From Ceraceosorus guamensis (lineage: Eukaryota; Basidiomycota; Exobasidiomycetes; Ceraceosorales; Ceraceosoraceae): a stretch of 64,000 nucleotides of DNA. Under the pieces are notes generated by a model. It ran no database searches. It was given only the letters and a program-made list of their open reading frames with translations, and was not told the DNA's origin. Numbering within the stretch: position 1 is the stretch's first letter; each line of letters opens with the position of its first letter. Position numbers and translations under genes: made by a program. Below, in pieces: positions 1-11,804 of the stretch. Location of the stretch: positions 217,992-281,991 of the forward strand of contig NW_020290024.1 in assembly GCF_003144195.1 (NCBI RefSeq), in the 5' to 3' direction.

Positions 1-1394
1 GCAGCGGTCTAGCAAGCAGCCTGCTGCTGGGGCCGGCTTGGAATCAAGAAATCCGCGCATGTGAAGTCAATCAATCATCCGAGCGTCGTTGCAAGGTCGA
101 CTGTGACTGCTCCGCGCAGCAGGCACGATATCGAGCATCGGCTCTCTGCCCTGCGCAGCTTCCTCACCCAGACGCCCAGGGAGCGTCTGCCAGCAGTTGT
201 GGGTGCACGCGCCACAGCCATCTTAGCTATATTTGGCAACCCTTTACGTCGCGCAGCGCGCCACGCGGGAATCCACCTCTTGCCTCATGCGAGCCAGATC
301 TTGCCACCGGTCTGGGACTTGCTCAGATCGGACAGAAGGGCCACGCAGCGGCAGCTCGCAGAGCACTGCACCGCACCGAATTCACGATTAGGTATATAGC
401 TGCCCCTAACGCACGCATGCTACGCAGGGCCACGATTCAGCGCCTCGGTTCGCAAAGGAGCCAGTCTGCGGTGGTACGCACCGCCGGTCCGTCTACGAGA
501 CAGACAGACCGCCCATCTTGTCCGGCGCTTCATGGTTCTCACTAGTCTGATGAGAACGAGCCGTGAAGCTTCATTCGCGTCTGTGTTGTGGAGCGCTCGA
601 GGCATCCAGGCGAGCGAGCGAGAGAGGCGGGATCCACCAACCACATGCAGAACCCCGCAGACAAGACCGCATGCACCGGTATATATATATATTTCTTGGC
701 AGCGTCCAATGGCCATGCAGCCGTCACGGAGTCGCCCCAAGCCTGTGTAGCGCTGAAGTCGTGAGTGCTTCTGGCGATTCAATCACCGCTCCATTGCAGA
801 CTTGGCACCAGTCATGCACGTGCGTGGTCAGGGTCACCTGCTGTTCAGGCTACGCGTCGCGTGAAGCGCACCGTGAGAATGTTCCAGATGTAGTCGAGCG
901 TCGTGACCAAAGCATTCCACTCACAACTCATAGGCTCAAAGCGAGTAGAGAGATGAATGTTGGACGGTGACCAGCCAACGAGGAGAGCCTGGCGGCACCA
1001 TTCGGCTTCGCCTCTGTCAGTGATACGAGCCCACGGATGCCTGCGGACCCTGCAAGACTCAAACGACGTGCTTAAACGAAGCAGCACCCAGACATCCAGA
1101 GACAAGCCCACATTGCAACGGTATTGACATAGAAGCTAGCCACGTCGCGGTGTCGTAACCGCGTAAGCCAATCGTACATGTTCCCTGTGCATCAGAAGAG
1201 CAAAGGAAGCGCCTTCTCTGCCAAATCACAGACACCAAGAGAATCATTGTTGTCTGTGTTCCAGGAACTTGGATGCCGAAGGAACATGGGCCAGAGTTGA
1301 TCCATCAAGCACGAGTCGCCCTGTAGCTGGGGATGGCAAGCTTCCACAGCGTCAGAATGTTGCTGAACTCCGAATCAATCTTCAGCGCTCTCAC
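1..1394. other. intergenic, no gene recognised
   Basis: No reading frame here resembles a protein or splices into one; the frames present are short and begin at non-ATG codons. A TA dinucleotide run lies at 680-693. The right end is the 3' flank of the BAR_2 gene. Confidence 0.5.
680..693. repeat. (TA)n microsatellite
   Basis: Seven TA units in a row in gene-free DNA. No function is implied. Confidence 0.9.
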
Positions 1395-2991
1395 TCACTC
1401 AGACTCGGCAGCCAGACCCAAATTAGCCAGCTCGCTGCTAGCTTGAGCCAAAACCTGAGCAGCAGCTTGGTGGTACTCGCTCTGCGCCTTGACGAAGGCA
1501 GCCAAGCTCTTGATGCCCTCTGGGTTTTCCAGGACTGCCTTCTGCGAAGCGATTGCCGCTTCTGTAGCCTCGACAAGCTGCGCGACGTAGATACATGAGC
1601 ATGCAGGGACTGGAAATGCGCTCTAAGAGCATGTCAACGCACCTTGTCCTCAGCGGCTTCCACCTCTTGACGGTGCGAGTCGAGCTTGGCGGTGTTTCCG
1701 GCAGCCTCGATAGCCTTGAGAGCTTGTCGCCACGAGTCGAGGTGCAGTCTAGCATCACGGACAGCTTGACGAGCCCTAGATTTTGGAGGAGAACTAGGCT
1801 TGAGGAAAGCACCATGAGCGCACCACGACGTGGCTGGACTCACTTGATAGCTACGGTGATCTGGGCACCGAAGGCTTGCCAAGGTTGAAGGAAGCCCTGT
1901 CTGATAGAGTCATCCTGAGCGAGTCTAGCATTACCAACACGGTCCTGAGCAAGGGCGAACTTCTGAAGAGCTTCGCCCAGCTTGCTCTCCTCCCCAGCCA
2001 GATTGCCTCCGCTTGGACCAGAAGCAGGGCTGGTGGGAAGTCCTGCGATACTGGTGGGGCTTGCACCTAGCTCGAGCGCGCCTGAAGCTGCGCCACGCGA
2101 AAGGGCGTGTGCGAGGGTGCGGTGAACCTCGGGAGGAGCGGCCGTGGGCTGAACAGCTGGCAGACTAGTGCCCTTAGTGGCAGACGACGCCCACGAAGTT
2201 ACGCTGTGACCAATCTGTTGGCTCAATTGACCGATCGACTCCTGAACCTGAGTCTGTGAGAATCGAAGACATGAGTGTGGGAATGTGGGAGTATCAGAAA
2301 TTTGCGCGCTGGAACGCAAAGTCCTCTGCTACATACAGGATAGTCATAGCCCTCTGACTCGTAAGCACGAGCGATCCTGTGAAAGATGGACGTCATCCGA
2401 TCAGGAATTCTGGCCAATTTTCTGCAAAAATGCGCGCTTGACAGCTGAGCGCAAGTTCAACTGACTTGAGCAAATTGTTGTGAGCGGAACGCAGAGCATC
2501 CACGCGCTGCTCCAAGTCCTTGTACTCTTGAGGCTACAATTGTGGAGGAGAGAGAAGCATCGAGTATCAGCACATAGCTTTTGTGTCCTTGTGCGGAGCT
2601 ACGAGGGAGCTACGAATGGGGACGATCGATCACGTTCGATCGGTCCGAAAATGGAGCGAGCACCTGACCGCTACGATAGGGTCCACAATAGGTCGAGGCA
2701 GTCCTCACGTGTGCACCACCATGTCGCAGAGTCAAGGCAAAAATGAACGCCGCCAGGCGTTTTGCCTCGCAACATGCTTGCAGTACGAGCTGATGGATGG
2801 CGAAGACCTCTACTTTGTCGTGACCGAGTTTCAAGTCGCATACTCACAAGCTCGGTGATATCATCAGCATCGACAGTCCCGAATCTCTCCTTGGCTTGCT
2901 GGTTAAGGTTTCCGAAGCCTCTGGAGATCCTCTGACCGACAGGGCCGACGTTTGCAGAGATGTTCTGCGTGAAAGCTTTCCAATTCTCCAT
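1395..2991 (-). CDS. BAR_2-domain protein (Gvp36-like)
   Basis: Six exons: 2991-2848, 2533-2466, 2376-2337, 2253-1844, 1775-1643, 1577-1395, giving 325 aa. The start is the ATG before ENWKAFTQN. Junctions restore the diagnostic blocks DITELPQEYKDLEQRVDALR, then LLKIARAYESEGYDYPTQVQ, which are the signature of the fungal BAR_2 family (yeast Gvp36 and relatives). The rest is helical (ARQAVRDARLHLDSW, then a helix ending in LAAESE). A low-complexity Ala/Ser/Pro segment near residues 115-160 interrupts the helical region. Family knowledge: BAR proteins bind and bend membranes and act in Golgi/vacuole traffic and endocytosis. The splice phases agree at all five junctions, so the model is firm; assignment to Gvp36 rather than a paralogue is inferred. 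Confidence 0.85.
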
Positions 2992-3730
2992 CGTGAATGC
3001 CTTGTTCTTCTTTGGCGAGCTTGAGAGACTGATTTTCTGGCAGCGTCAGTTGGCTGAATGTATTGGTCCGATGGTCTAAAAGTCGCAAGATGGTTGAATT
3101 ATTTGGCGTCCGCACGTTGATCAGCAACGTGAACGGTTTGGATGATGGTTGCTGAGGTCGTGGCACATTCGGGACCCACGACTGGATCGGCTGGGTGCTG
3201 TGAACCAACGCCCAGCTTGGAGATGGGCAGCAACGTGGTCCGATCACACTTCACCGCTCCATTCATGCATGCGCGGTGTTCCATGCCACCGCGACCGCGT
3301 ATAGCTGCCTGTGGGCGCACGCTGTTTGCCGGTGAAGTCAAGTCGCCATGCATGATTTGGGCTGTGCTGCTCGTTCTGCTGTGCTGCCTGAGCTAGGGCG
3401 GAGAGGGCGGCGCACGGACGCGTTGGGCCCTCACGAGCCACGTGGGAATTGAATATCTGCCTGCGTGCTAAACGGCCAGGGTGGAGGGAGCTCTGGGCTG
3501 TTCATTTTTTGTTCTTGAGCAGCCTCGACTTTCCAACCAGCCAACCAGCCAACCAAGCCCAGACGATTCCCCTTCGCTTCAGCTCAAGATTCCCCCGTAC
3601 CTCGCTCTGCAACAGCCATCATTTTTCAACGATCAACGTCTTGTTGCAGCTTGACCTACCATCATCACGTCTCGCCCTCGCCATCACAGGACAATCGGCG
3701 CGTTTCCGGCCGAATCGCATCCCTGCGGAC
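2992..3730. promoter_or_regulatory. divergent promoter region between BAR_2 and TSR2
   Basis: The two genes are divergent and share this 740-bp interval. A tandem CAACCAGC-type repeat lies at 3534-3556. The stretch from 3500 to 3730 is pyrimidine-rich and probably contains the TSR2 5' leader. An open frame runs from 3449 into TSR2, but its translation before 3731 is unlike any Tsr2 N-terminus. Confidence 0.4.
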
Positions 3731-4357
3731 ATGCCTCCAGTAGCAGCCAGCACGCATGATCAAGCTTCGGCTTCGACCTCTGCATCGGTCGATGCGGCAC
3801 CAACTCCACAGCAGCTCCTATTCGCAAGAGCTCTCATTTCAACCTTCGCCCTATGGCCTGCTCTGCGTCTAGCCATCGCCGAAGAGTGGGGCGGCTCGGA
3901 TTCGCAAGACAAGGCGGATTTCCTCCTTTCGCATCTGGCCGATACCCACGGCGGAGATCCGATTGTGGTGCCCGATCAGGATGATCTAAGCTACGCATTG
4001 ACGGCCTATTTCAACGACGAGTACGAAGTCAGATTGGAGGATGATAGCGCAGAGTATGTGGCTGGAAGGATATGCAACCTGCACAAGCTCTGTTTTGGGG
4101 GGGATCAGGTCGAGGCTGAGAATGCCGTCAAGGGACTGGAAGAGGCTACCAAGAGTCTAAGAGGAACCAAGACAAAGGCCACCAAACAGGATGCTGGTGA
4201 CGATGCGGGCATGGCAAGCGATGAGAGCGACGACGAAGGCGGAGAGGACGGAATGGACGTGGATGGTCAGTCTGCGCAGCAACAGAGGCAGCCTAGGCAG
4301 AGACAAGAGCCTATCGTCGACGAGGATGGCTTCACAATGGTCGGCAGAAGGCGGTGA
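3731..4357 (+). CDS. TSR2: pre-rRNA-processing protein Tsr2
   Basis: Single exon of 208 aa. The N-terminal half holds the WGG domain: LLFARALISTFALWPALRLA followed by AEEWGGSDSQDKADF near residue 54, then the FNDEYEVRLEDDSAEYVA block that follows WGG in Tsr2 proteins. The tail is acidic (DESDDEGGEDGMDVD), and the extreme C-terminus EDGFTMVGRRR also fits the family. Tsr2 is the escort chaperone that carries Rps26 (eS26) to pre-40S particles and is needed for 20S pre-rRNA cleavage. I chose ATG 3731 because upstream in-frame codons read as leader sequence. Length matches the family (about 200 aa). Confidence 0.93.
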   Translation: MPPVAASTHDQASASTSASVDAAPTPQQLLFARALISTFALWPALRLAIAEEWGGSDSQDKADFLLSHLADTHGGDPIVVPDQDDLSYALTAYFNDEYEVRLEDDSAEYVAGRICNLHKLCFGGDQVEAENAVKGLEEATKSLRGTKTKATKQDAGDDAGMASDESDDEGGEDGMDVDGQSAQQQRQPRQRQEPIVDEDGFTMVGRRR

Positions 4358-4947
4358 TGGCTGAATTGTAGAATGAGCGTCAGCGAAGAGCCCAGCGGTG
4401 CGGGAAGCACCAAAGTCTGCGCAACCATCATCGGCCAGCGTCACATCTCAAATTGGCTACACCAGAAGTTTGCCTACCTGCGAGGTGTATGAGATGAGAC
4501 CAACAGGCAACGGGAACGAGGCTCTGGTGGTGCCGGAAGCTTGGATCATCATCGAGAAGTAGTGTGTTGAATGGACTGGAGTCGACTTGCCACGATGCTG
4601 GAACTCATGGCTTCTGCGCAGCGCAAAGGTTCCACCAAAAAACATACACAGCGCGCCGATGCTAACATTTGGCACGCAGGCAGCCTTATAAACCTACGGG
4701 ACGACTATCACATAGGTGTGTCAAAGCGGCGTATCGATCGAGCCTCCGTGAGGATTTTGCATCGAGTCAAGTCATTCAGACAACTACTCTCGCCAATCCT
4801 TCGACAGCTTTACCTCGGTCTCCCACTTCAGGATTTTGGCGTTTTCATAATGTACATTAAGAGAGCCTAGCAAGCGAAAATGTTCATGCGGAGATGAGGA
4901 CTCCGTGTCGTCCAGCTTGTTCATCAACAAATACGAAACCTCGACGT
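4358..4947. other. intergenic between convergent TSR2 and the GT17 gene
   Basis: 590 bp between two 3' ends, expected to hold both 3' UTRs. No further gene is visible. Confidence 0.5.
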
Positions 4948-6430
4948 CTATCTTGCCTGCCTCTTGCATCCACCTGGCAAGAGGAATTTGAACTTGTCCG
5001 CGTCTTGGATGACTGCCCGTGGTAGGCCAACGGCGCTCGGGGTTCGTGTTGAGCCTCGCCAGTGTTCGATCAGCTCCGACCACGAATAAGTTTCTGGTAA
5101 CCTGCGGCGAAGCGGATGTTCGTTCCAACAGTCAGCTCGACTTACATACGAAAGACCGCTCGCGGTTAATTTGCCAACTTACATGTCGAACAGATCTTCG
5201 CCTTTGCAGATCTTGGATTGTATGCGCTCGTGAGAGAGGTACTGCTGCCAGTTGAGTCTGTGGTACAAGCGATCGGCATGCGATGCGCCTTTCATTTTTT
5301 GGACGAATTCTTCAAGCGTAGCAAAGCACCAGCTGTGAGGAGAGATCACCGAGCTGTGTCGATCAGCCGGACACGAATGCCCATCGCTCCTGCGCTCGCG
5401 AGTTGCTCGTGTCCTGCCACTCACCTGCAGTGCCAGCCAGCATCAGCGAGCATGACGTCCGACCTCTTTCCGTGACCGTAGAAGTTGCCAGACGCTCCCC
5501 ACTCGTGCAAGGAAGCTCTCCAGCTAGCCTCTCCCGCTTCCCACTCGAAGCTGTAGGTGTAAGGTCGCAGCTGAAGATGAATCGGATTCTGCGCTTGACA
5601 CGCCTTCAGAAGCTGCAAGGCTGAACGGGATGGTATCTCGTCGATATCTGACATGAGGACCAGATCAGTCGCGGAAAGCGACATGCCTCGGCTGCACGAT
5701 AGCCGACGTCGCGAGTGCCAAAGCGTCAGACAGAAGTGCTTAAAGCTGAGAAAGAGAGACGCGCTACAGCGACTCACAGCACGTTGGACACGCCCAACCT
5801 CATCTCGTTTACCAGAGTGAATGGACCATCGCCGGCATTCATCGCTCTGCCCTTGTATGCTTGATACACGATCTTTGAGCTCCATTTTGACCATCTGGGC
5901 CAATTCTGCTGGAACGTCATGTTCTTGAGCGTGCGCAGGGGCGGATATGTCAGCATCAAAGTGGTGGAATGTGTGCTTATTCATTTGGGCGGAACCCCTG
6001 TAACACAGTTGCGCCTCCGTACACATTTGTCGCTCACCTTAGGCTGCCCCATCAACGTGTAATCGCTCTCCACAATGACGAATTTGTCGACCACATCCTC
6101 CAGCTCTCTCAGTCTGGCCTCCAGCAGCTCCACCTCTGTAGAGATCAAGAAGGCATCCACCAACTTGACGTCGTGCTCTCTAGTCACCCAGCCATGTCTG
6201 GCGCAAGCTGCGGCGTCATCAGCTGCCACGCCATCTGCTTGAAGATGCGGGATGATGTGATTTGGTGCTTCGGCCTTGCCAGTCGTGTCCCAGAGCGGCC
6301 GCGTAGAGTAGGACAGCGTATCTTGAAGATCGTGACGGCGTGGATATGCCCAGATCAGGATCAACCCGACTAGGGAGACCAGCAACCCGATACGCGCCAG
6401 CGCTCGTCCATTGATCATCATCCGCGACAT
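4948..6430 (-). CDS. GT17 family glycosyltransferase (MGAT3-like), type II membrane protein
   Basis: Five exons: 6430-6038, 5923-5778, 5691-5425, 5332-5183, 5101-4948, giving 369 aa. A short cytosolic tail and a signal anchor (about residues 12-30, IGLLVSLVGLILIWAY) predict a type II Golgi protein. Family blocks in order: VDAFLISTEVELLEARLREL, DKFVIVESDYTLMGQPK, FQQNWPRWSKWSSKIVYQAY, DLVLMSDIDEIPS with the putative metal-binding acidic residues, LQLRPYTYSFEW, AGWHCSWCF and LPETYSWSELIEHW. These match glycosyltransferase family 17, whose animal member adds the bisecting GlcNAc to the core mannose of N-glycans. The fungal acceptor is not known, so enzyme specificity is inferred. Each splice junction joins adjacent family blocks in phase. 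Confidence 0.88.
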
Positions 6431-7877
6431 TGCGGCTTTTTCAAGCGGGGAAGAAGAGTCGACCGAAGGCGAGTAGGCGAAGTCTGGCGATGCTTGATTA
6501 GGATGGTTGATCTTGAGAACCTCGTGGGAGAGTGCTGCGAAAACTTCCGAAGCTTCTAAGCTCCAATGAGCGAGACACCTCGCTGATGAATCGGGGTATA
6601 AATGACCTCCGCGAAAGTTGGGGTTCCCATTAAGGCCTGTGTCGGTTGTTCAACTTCCTACTGGTCTACTTCCTACACTCACAGACCAGCATGCAAGAGT
6701 TCCAGAGAGGATGAGACAAGCATTCAGCACTTGAAAAGGTAGGGTGTCGTGTATGTGGAAGGACACGCAAAGCTGTCAGAAGCATCCATGCGGCTAGGCT
6801 AGCGAGCGCCTCGAAATCGGACCTCGCAGTCCCGCAGCTAGCTAGCTATATACGGTAGGTACCGGTACTCTGACTGTACGAACCGAGTAGTCCCGCATTT
6901 TGGCGCACCGCCTCCGATCATGCACGACGCACCAATTCGACAAGTCCACATGAATTCACAGTCGTGAGTCGCGAGTCTGGCATGAACGCCAAGGCCGGCC
7001 GGCGTCTCTCTCTCTCTGCAGCGACGATAGACCCCAAGGCCACCCACCGATCGCTGTGCAATTGACATCGGCACATGCATCCGTGAGGGACATTCGCGCT
7101 TCGATTGCGATTGCAGCGGATGGAAGCACACGCACCTGAACATGAGTGGCGTATTCACACCCACACCCAGTCAAAAGGTGGAGCAGCGACCGTTGCTTGC
7201 ATCTGGATTCAAGTGTCTGCTGAAGGATACCGACACTCACGATTCCCAACGGTCAGTGGCGCAGAAGTCGGCCGTGACATGCAGCGGAGACCAAGCGAGC
7301 CAATTGCGAATGGGCGATCGCCTTTTGAGACGAGCAACGAACGAGTCACCAGGCGTGAGACGCATGGTGTCTACAGCGGGCGCAGAGGAGCGCACAGCAT
7401 GGTAAGGTCTAAGACGACCCTTCGTCACTTTATAGTCATCCTGTCGCGAAGCACTGCCACTCCAAAAGCGTGCCTGGTGCACAGCGATCAATGTCATTCG
7501 AATTGCAGGTCAAAGATCTACGTTTATGATTCAGGATGTCATGGTTGCGTGGGTAGGGGGGACGTTAGAGGAAAAGTGGACCTTTCGAAATTATGATGGA
7601 TGCGTGGTTGGAAAGGGTTGAAATGAGGCCGGGGCTCGGTCAGGGATTGATATGCTTTGATGACGAGAGAATGGGAATGAGCTACAGATTACTTCGCGCT
7701 TGACAGTGCGAACGTGAAGGGATCGAGAAGAGGCAGCCGGGGCGACTGCCGAGGACAGGGTTTGAGCGCACTTTGCGGCTGTCCATACGAGCGATGGAGC
7801 TCGAAGCGCAGTTGCGCTTGAGAAAAGTAAAAAAAAATTCCGACTTTTTGCGTACTTGGGGGTTCAATGTACACGAT
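6431..7877. other. intergenic, repeats and scattered motifs only
   Basis: 1.4 kb without a credible gene. It contains the motif stretch at 6955-6977 (attcacagtcgtgagtcgcg), a CT run at 7005-7018, and an A-rich patch at 7827-7838 near the 3' end of the RNase H gene. A 163-codon frame at 7105-7596 begins with TTG and shows no recognisable domain. Confidence 0.45.
7005..7018. repeat. (CT)n microsatellite
   Basis: Seven CT units in the gene-free stretch upstream of the GT17 gene. Confidence 0.85.
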
Positions 7878-10460
7878 TCAAAGTACGGCCTGGGGAGATT
7901 GTTGCGGGACCACCGTGGTCAACGCAACTCTCCTAGGTCGGCTTGGATAGCCCGACCTGAGGTTGTAGCGTTGCGCGGAAACATTGCCGCCGAGGGGTGC
8001 TGAGGCATTTGGCACGCTGTTCGTTTCTGCGCCGAGACTTGTGGAGACCGGTCCAGGCGGGGCATGCTCTGCCAAGTTTGGTGTTGGTACATTGGATGGT
8101 GCGATGGCAGCAGAATCGCCAGGACCACGGGGCAGGGGGGCCGTGAAGGTGAATGGATACGAAGCAACAGAGGGGGCTGTCGCTGGCCCCCAGCTTGTTC
8201 CTGGAAGCGCTTCTCCAGCGCCGAAAAACTCGCAACAATCTCGTTCGGGACAATGCTTGCCGGCAAAATCGGCCGCTGAGTCCGCCCTCACATTGTTTGG
8301 CACTCCGTTGTGGCCAGGGACCCATATTAGGATGACTTTGGTCTTCTTCAGATCGTTGATCAAATGTCGGATCGCTTTGAGCCTGTTCTCTGCTCGGGGG
8401 TCGCTCGCCCTCGGCCAGTACACCGTCTTGAGCCAGGTGTTCTCACCCCTGTCCGCAACAGCCAAGATGGCTTGTTGGCAGTCTGAGAAGACTACAAGAC
8501 GTCCTATGGAGTGGTGCGATGCCGTCAGCACAGCCATGTAGATCCCGTGCAGCTCAGCTGTCAAGGCAGAGGAGCCATTCGGCAAGCGCTCCACTTGCGT
8601 CGGAAATTTCTCAAACACCGCAGCCGCTGAGGCCGTCCCATCCATCTTCCTGCTGCCATCCGTCCAAGCCAAGGCGGTGTCTTCCTTCGCTTTGTACACC
8701 TCGCACATTTGATTGTGCCACTCTCCTGCGCTCAATCTTGTGTCGTAGATGACGTGGGAGGCGACGCGACGCCCGTTTCTTAGCGTGTACGCGGTGCTGG
8801 CAGTAGGATCACGTCCAGGCAAACGGGCAATAGCTCGTGGTGTTAAGCCGCTGGCAATAGACGGCATCACTGCTCTAGATGTGATTGCCGACGAGCCGGA
8901 TAGATCGATGGGTCGCGCTGCTGAAGCAGCACTTCTGATGACGCGACGAACGCCGGAAGAGTGTGCCTGAGGACTGATAGGCGAGACTGCTTCCGTTTCG
9001 TTTTCTTCGTCGTAAAGACTCACGTCAGAGGCGGAGTCAAGCACAGCGAAGCCTTCCAACTCGTATTCTTCAGCATTGTGTCTCGCGAGGGTGCGAGGGG
9101 ACAGTTCAGACTTTTTAGCGTTGGCAGCGGTGACGCGGACCCTGTCTCTTAGGGATCTTCGAGAGGAAATTCTGGTGGCGGCGACACACGTCGAAGATCC
9201 TTCAGGGATTCTTTGCGTGCTGTCGACGTTCGCGAAATGGCTGGGATCGTCAGCATGGAGTGAATTGGTAGTGCCTGACAGTACGTCTAGCGACTGTGTG
9301 GGCAGAGCGGCCAGCTCCTGGCTCTGTTCAGGCTGGAGCTGTGCGAAGCGCAACGACGATGCAGCAGTGTCACCTTCGTTGGCCGGCATGCATGACGCTT
9401 GCTGAGTTGAGGAGCCTTTCAGTGAATAATGTTGGCCGGTAGAAGCCGATTGCAGTTGACGAGGGGCTGTTGTCTCTTGAGTAGCTCCGTACACTGTGCC
9501 AGTAGTCTGTGCAGACGACGTCAGCACCTTCTGCGAGCTCGACGTCGCGCATCTCACCGCAAGTGGTGAGCTTTGATGAGGAGCAGAGATGTCCGGCTGT
9601 TCGTGCGCTCTCTCAGCAGCAGTCCCAGCAGCGCGCACCCGCTTGCTCCTCAGTGAAGCTGGTCGGGCTTTGGAGGATGGTACGTCTCTGAATTGAGCGT
9701 TTTCAAGCTCGCGTATTTGAGACGAGAGCGTCGCTACCACTTCTTCATCTCCATGGTCTTTCGTTTCGCTGGTCTCTTCTGCCTCGGATGTGTCTTTCCC
9801 ACTGGCCTCCACCTCTCCATGGACTGAAATGCTGGTGATAGATGAGTTTGTATTGGAGATACTGAGTATCTCAAAGTCCTCGTCGTCCTCGAGTCGTCTG
9901 GTCCCTTTCTCCAAATTGTGAGGCGATGCCACTCCTGCAGAGATCGAGGCGTGGGATGTGCGAGAGCGTTTGACCTGCCTACTGGGATAGTGAGGTCGCG
10001 CCAAGATGGGCACACGGCTTGTACCAGCTTGTGGTGCCTGTGCGAATGAAGTGTCGCTCGTCGTCTCCCGAGCACGCTTACGCGACTTTGACTGCGTTGG
10101 CGGCTCAAGAGGCGGACGGCTACCATCATTCGGCGCAGGGAACGAAGCTTGTGCAGGCAGGCCATAACCTATCTCGACGCGACCCTCACTGCCACCTCGG
10201 CTGGCGGGCTGTGCCAACTCTGCGCGCCCCAAAATGCTTGCTCCGATTTGCTGGCAAACGACTTGAAGCTGAGCACGATGGCTGATTGCCAAGTTTTCGA
10301 GACTCTGGTAAGCTTCCATGGGTACGTTCATCAGTTGGATAGATGATGAGGGAAGCGTTCGGAAGGTGAAAGAGTATCGTTGAGCGAGATAGCCCAGTAA
10401 CTGATCTACTACTGACTGAAATTCTTCAGAGACGCCGCAAACAAGTGCTGAGAACGCCAT
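7878..10460 (-). CDS. RNase H-domain protein with long disordered N-terminal region
   Basis: Uninterrupted 860-codon frame from an ATG. Residues 1-85 form a compact-looking N-terminal segment (LLGYLAQRYSFTFRTLPSSS) that I do not recognise. Residues 90-580 are Ser/Thr/Glu-rich and probably disordered, with basic patches (RKRAR, RQVKRSRTS). Residues about 597-735 are an RNase H fold: WTDGSRK (D601), SSALTAELHGI (E636), VVFSDCQQAI (D660) and WVPGHNGVPNNVRADSA (D727), so the DEDD acidic set and the histidine are all present. No reverse transcriptase, endonuclease or zinc knuckle is visible in the ORF or beside it. A YTLRNGRR / YNLRSGYPSR motif flanks the domain on both sides. RNase H of this subtype normally sits in non-LTR retrotransposon polyproteins. 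This could be a detached remnant or a domesticated gene; it has no stops or frameshifts. Confidence 0.75.
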   Translation of the reverse strand: MAFSALVCGVSEEFQSVVDQLLGYLAQRYSFTFRTLPSSSIQLMNVPMEAYQSLENLAISHRAQLQVVCQQIGASILGRAELAQPASRGGSEGRVEIGYGLPAQASFPAPNDGSRPPLEPPTQSKSRKRARETTSDTSFAQAPQAGTSRVPILARPHYPSRQVKRSRTSHASISAGVASPHNLEKGTRRLEDDEDFEILSISNTNSSITSISVHGEVEASGKDTSEAEETSETKDHGDEEVVATLSSQIRELENAQFRDVPSSKARPASLRSKRVRAAGTAAERAHEQPDISAPHQSSPLAVRCATSSSQKVLTSSAQTTGTVYGATQETTAPRQLQSASTGQHYSLKGSSTQQASCMPANEGDTAASSLRFAQLQPEQSQELAALPTQSLDVLSGTTNSLHADDPSHFANVDSTQRIPEGSSTCVAATRISSRRSLRDRVRVTAANAKKSELSPRTLARHNAEEYELEGFAVLDSASDVSLYDEENETEAVSPISPQAHSSGVRRVIRSAASAARPIDLSGSSAITSRAVMPSIASGLTPRAIARLPGRDPTASTAYTLRNGRRVASHVIYDTRLSAGEWHNQMCEVYKAKEDTALAWTDGSRKMDGTASAAAVFEKFPTQVERLPNGSSALTAELHGIYMAVLTASHHSIGRLVVFSDCQQAILAVADRGENTWLKTVYWPRASDPRAENRLKAIRHLINDLKKTKVILIWVPGHNGVPNNVRADSAADFAGKHCPERDCCEFFGAGEALPGTSWGPATAPSVASYPFTFTAPLPRGPGDSAAIAPSNVPTPNLAEHAPPGPVSTSLGAETNSVPNASAPLGGNVSAQRYNLRSGYPSRPRRVALTTVVPQQSPQAVL

Positions 10461-11804
10461 GGTCGGGCCTGGCGAGCTGACGGCGGAGGGAAATGGTGTC
10501 TACAGAGATGCGTCAATGGCAAAGTGCAGAGGCGACGTGTGGTGGGCACGAGCGAACGCTCCTGGCACATCACTTGCGGGCGTGTAACAGAGCGGCTCGA
10601 ATGATGCTGACGATGGATCTTTTGAACATCCACCGCCTCCTCACCGAGCCCTGAATACGGATCCCAAGCAAGCCACGTAGCCAGATAAGCTACCGCGCAC
10701 CGCACCGCGCCAGAATCGGAGCAACACCTCGACAAAGCCGATAGACGGGACTGCGCCGTGTCATACCGGTCCGTCCCCTCTCCGTCAGCGGCGTAGACAC
10801 GATCGAGTGATGGATGTTGTTGTGAAGGGAAGCAGGATAAGTTGGACCCCACTCACGACTTGATGAAAGCTATATAGCCGCTGATGTCTCAGTCGCTCAC
10901 GGACCTCCTCCTTGCAAGTCGTGCTACACAGTAGTCGCATGTATGCATGCCGCGTCCTTGCCAGACACACCACACCGGCCGCAACGACAAGACATCAGCC
11001 AGCCATGCACCCGCCGTGCGCAATACCTATACTGCACACACAAGCGTACGCTACGCACATCACAAAGGGCGTTCGAGTCAATTATAAGTCACGAGTGCTG
11101 GTGATGGGCTGTGCATGCTTTGCCGCGGTCCCACTCTGGCGCAAACAATAATAATAATAAGCAGGCGGCATCGATCCATACCGCGGCGATCATGCAGCAA
11201 GTCACAAAGTCACAAAGTCAACAAGCAGCACTCACATTCGTGATTCAAGATTCACATTTGTCATTGAAGAGCCAGCATGACTATTCCATTAATTGCCGCT
11301 TCAAAGCACAAGCCTCGCTGCCCTTCCCGCTCGACTCGTCGCATGACAGCAATTTGAATCGAGAGGATGGCTGGTGGAAGAACCTGGAAGAACCGGCAGG
11401 TTTCCTGCTGCTGCGTGACTCGACATGCACACACGTGTGCGTGCATTCACGCAAGACTCACGACTCTGACCGAGCGACGTGATGTGTTGTTCCATGCGCT
11501 TGCTGGTGGCTTCCTTGTGTGGACTTTTCACCTTGATGCGACTAATTTGCTAGTCTTCAGCATGACCACCTTGCTCACGGGATCATCAAACACATGCTGA
11601 GCGAGTTGAAGGCGAGGTCTAAAATCCATCCTCTTCCTACACTAGCAAGTCAGCAAGTGTTCCGCAACGAAGCAAGAACCAGACGAGGCCTTCGTGGATC
11701 GCAAGAGACGCGGGCCGGCCCACTTCGGAATTTGCTGCAGTGAACAAGGACCACTGATCAGGGTGCTTGACAGGCCATTCCAGAGCTTTGCAAGAGTGCC
11801 GAGA
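10461..11804. other. divergent intergenic region with recurrent motif
   Basis: 1.3 kb between the divergent RNase H and GNAT genes. It carries several copies of the recurrent motif: actcacgact at 10851, gtcacgagt at 11088, attcgtgattcaagattcac at 11237 and actcacgact at 11456. An (AAT)n run lies at 11147-11160 and a short gtcacaaa duplication near 11202. No gene is evident. Confidence 0.5.
11147..11160. repeat. (AAT)n microsatellite
   Basis: Four to five AAT units in gene-free DNA. Confidence 0.85.

Noticed and set aside
7984-8541. 185-codon plus-strand frame opposite the RNase H domain
   Set aside because: It is the antisense shadow of a strongly supported domain and has no domain character.
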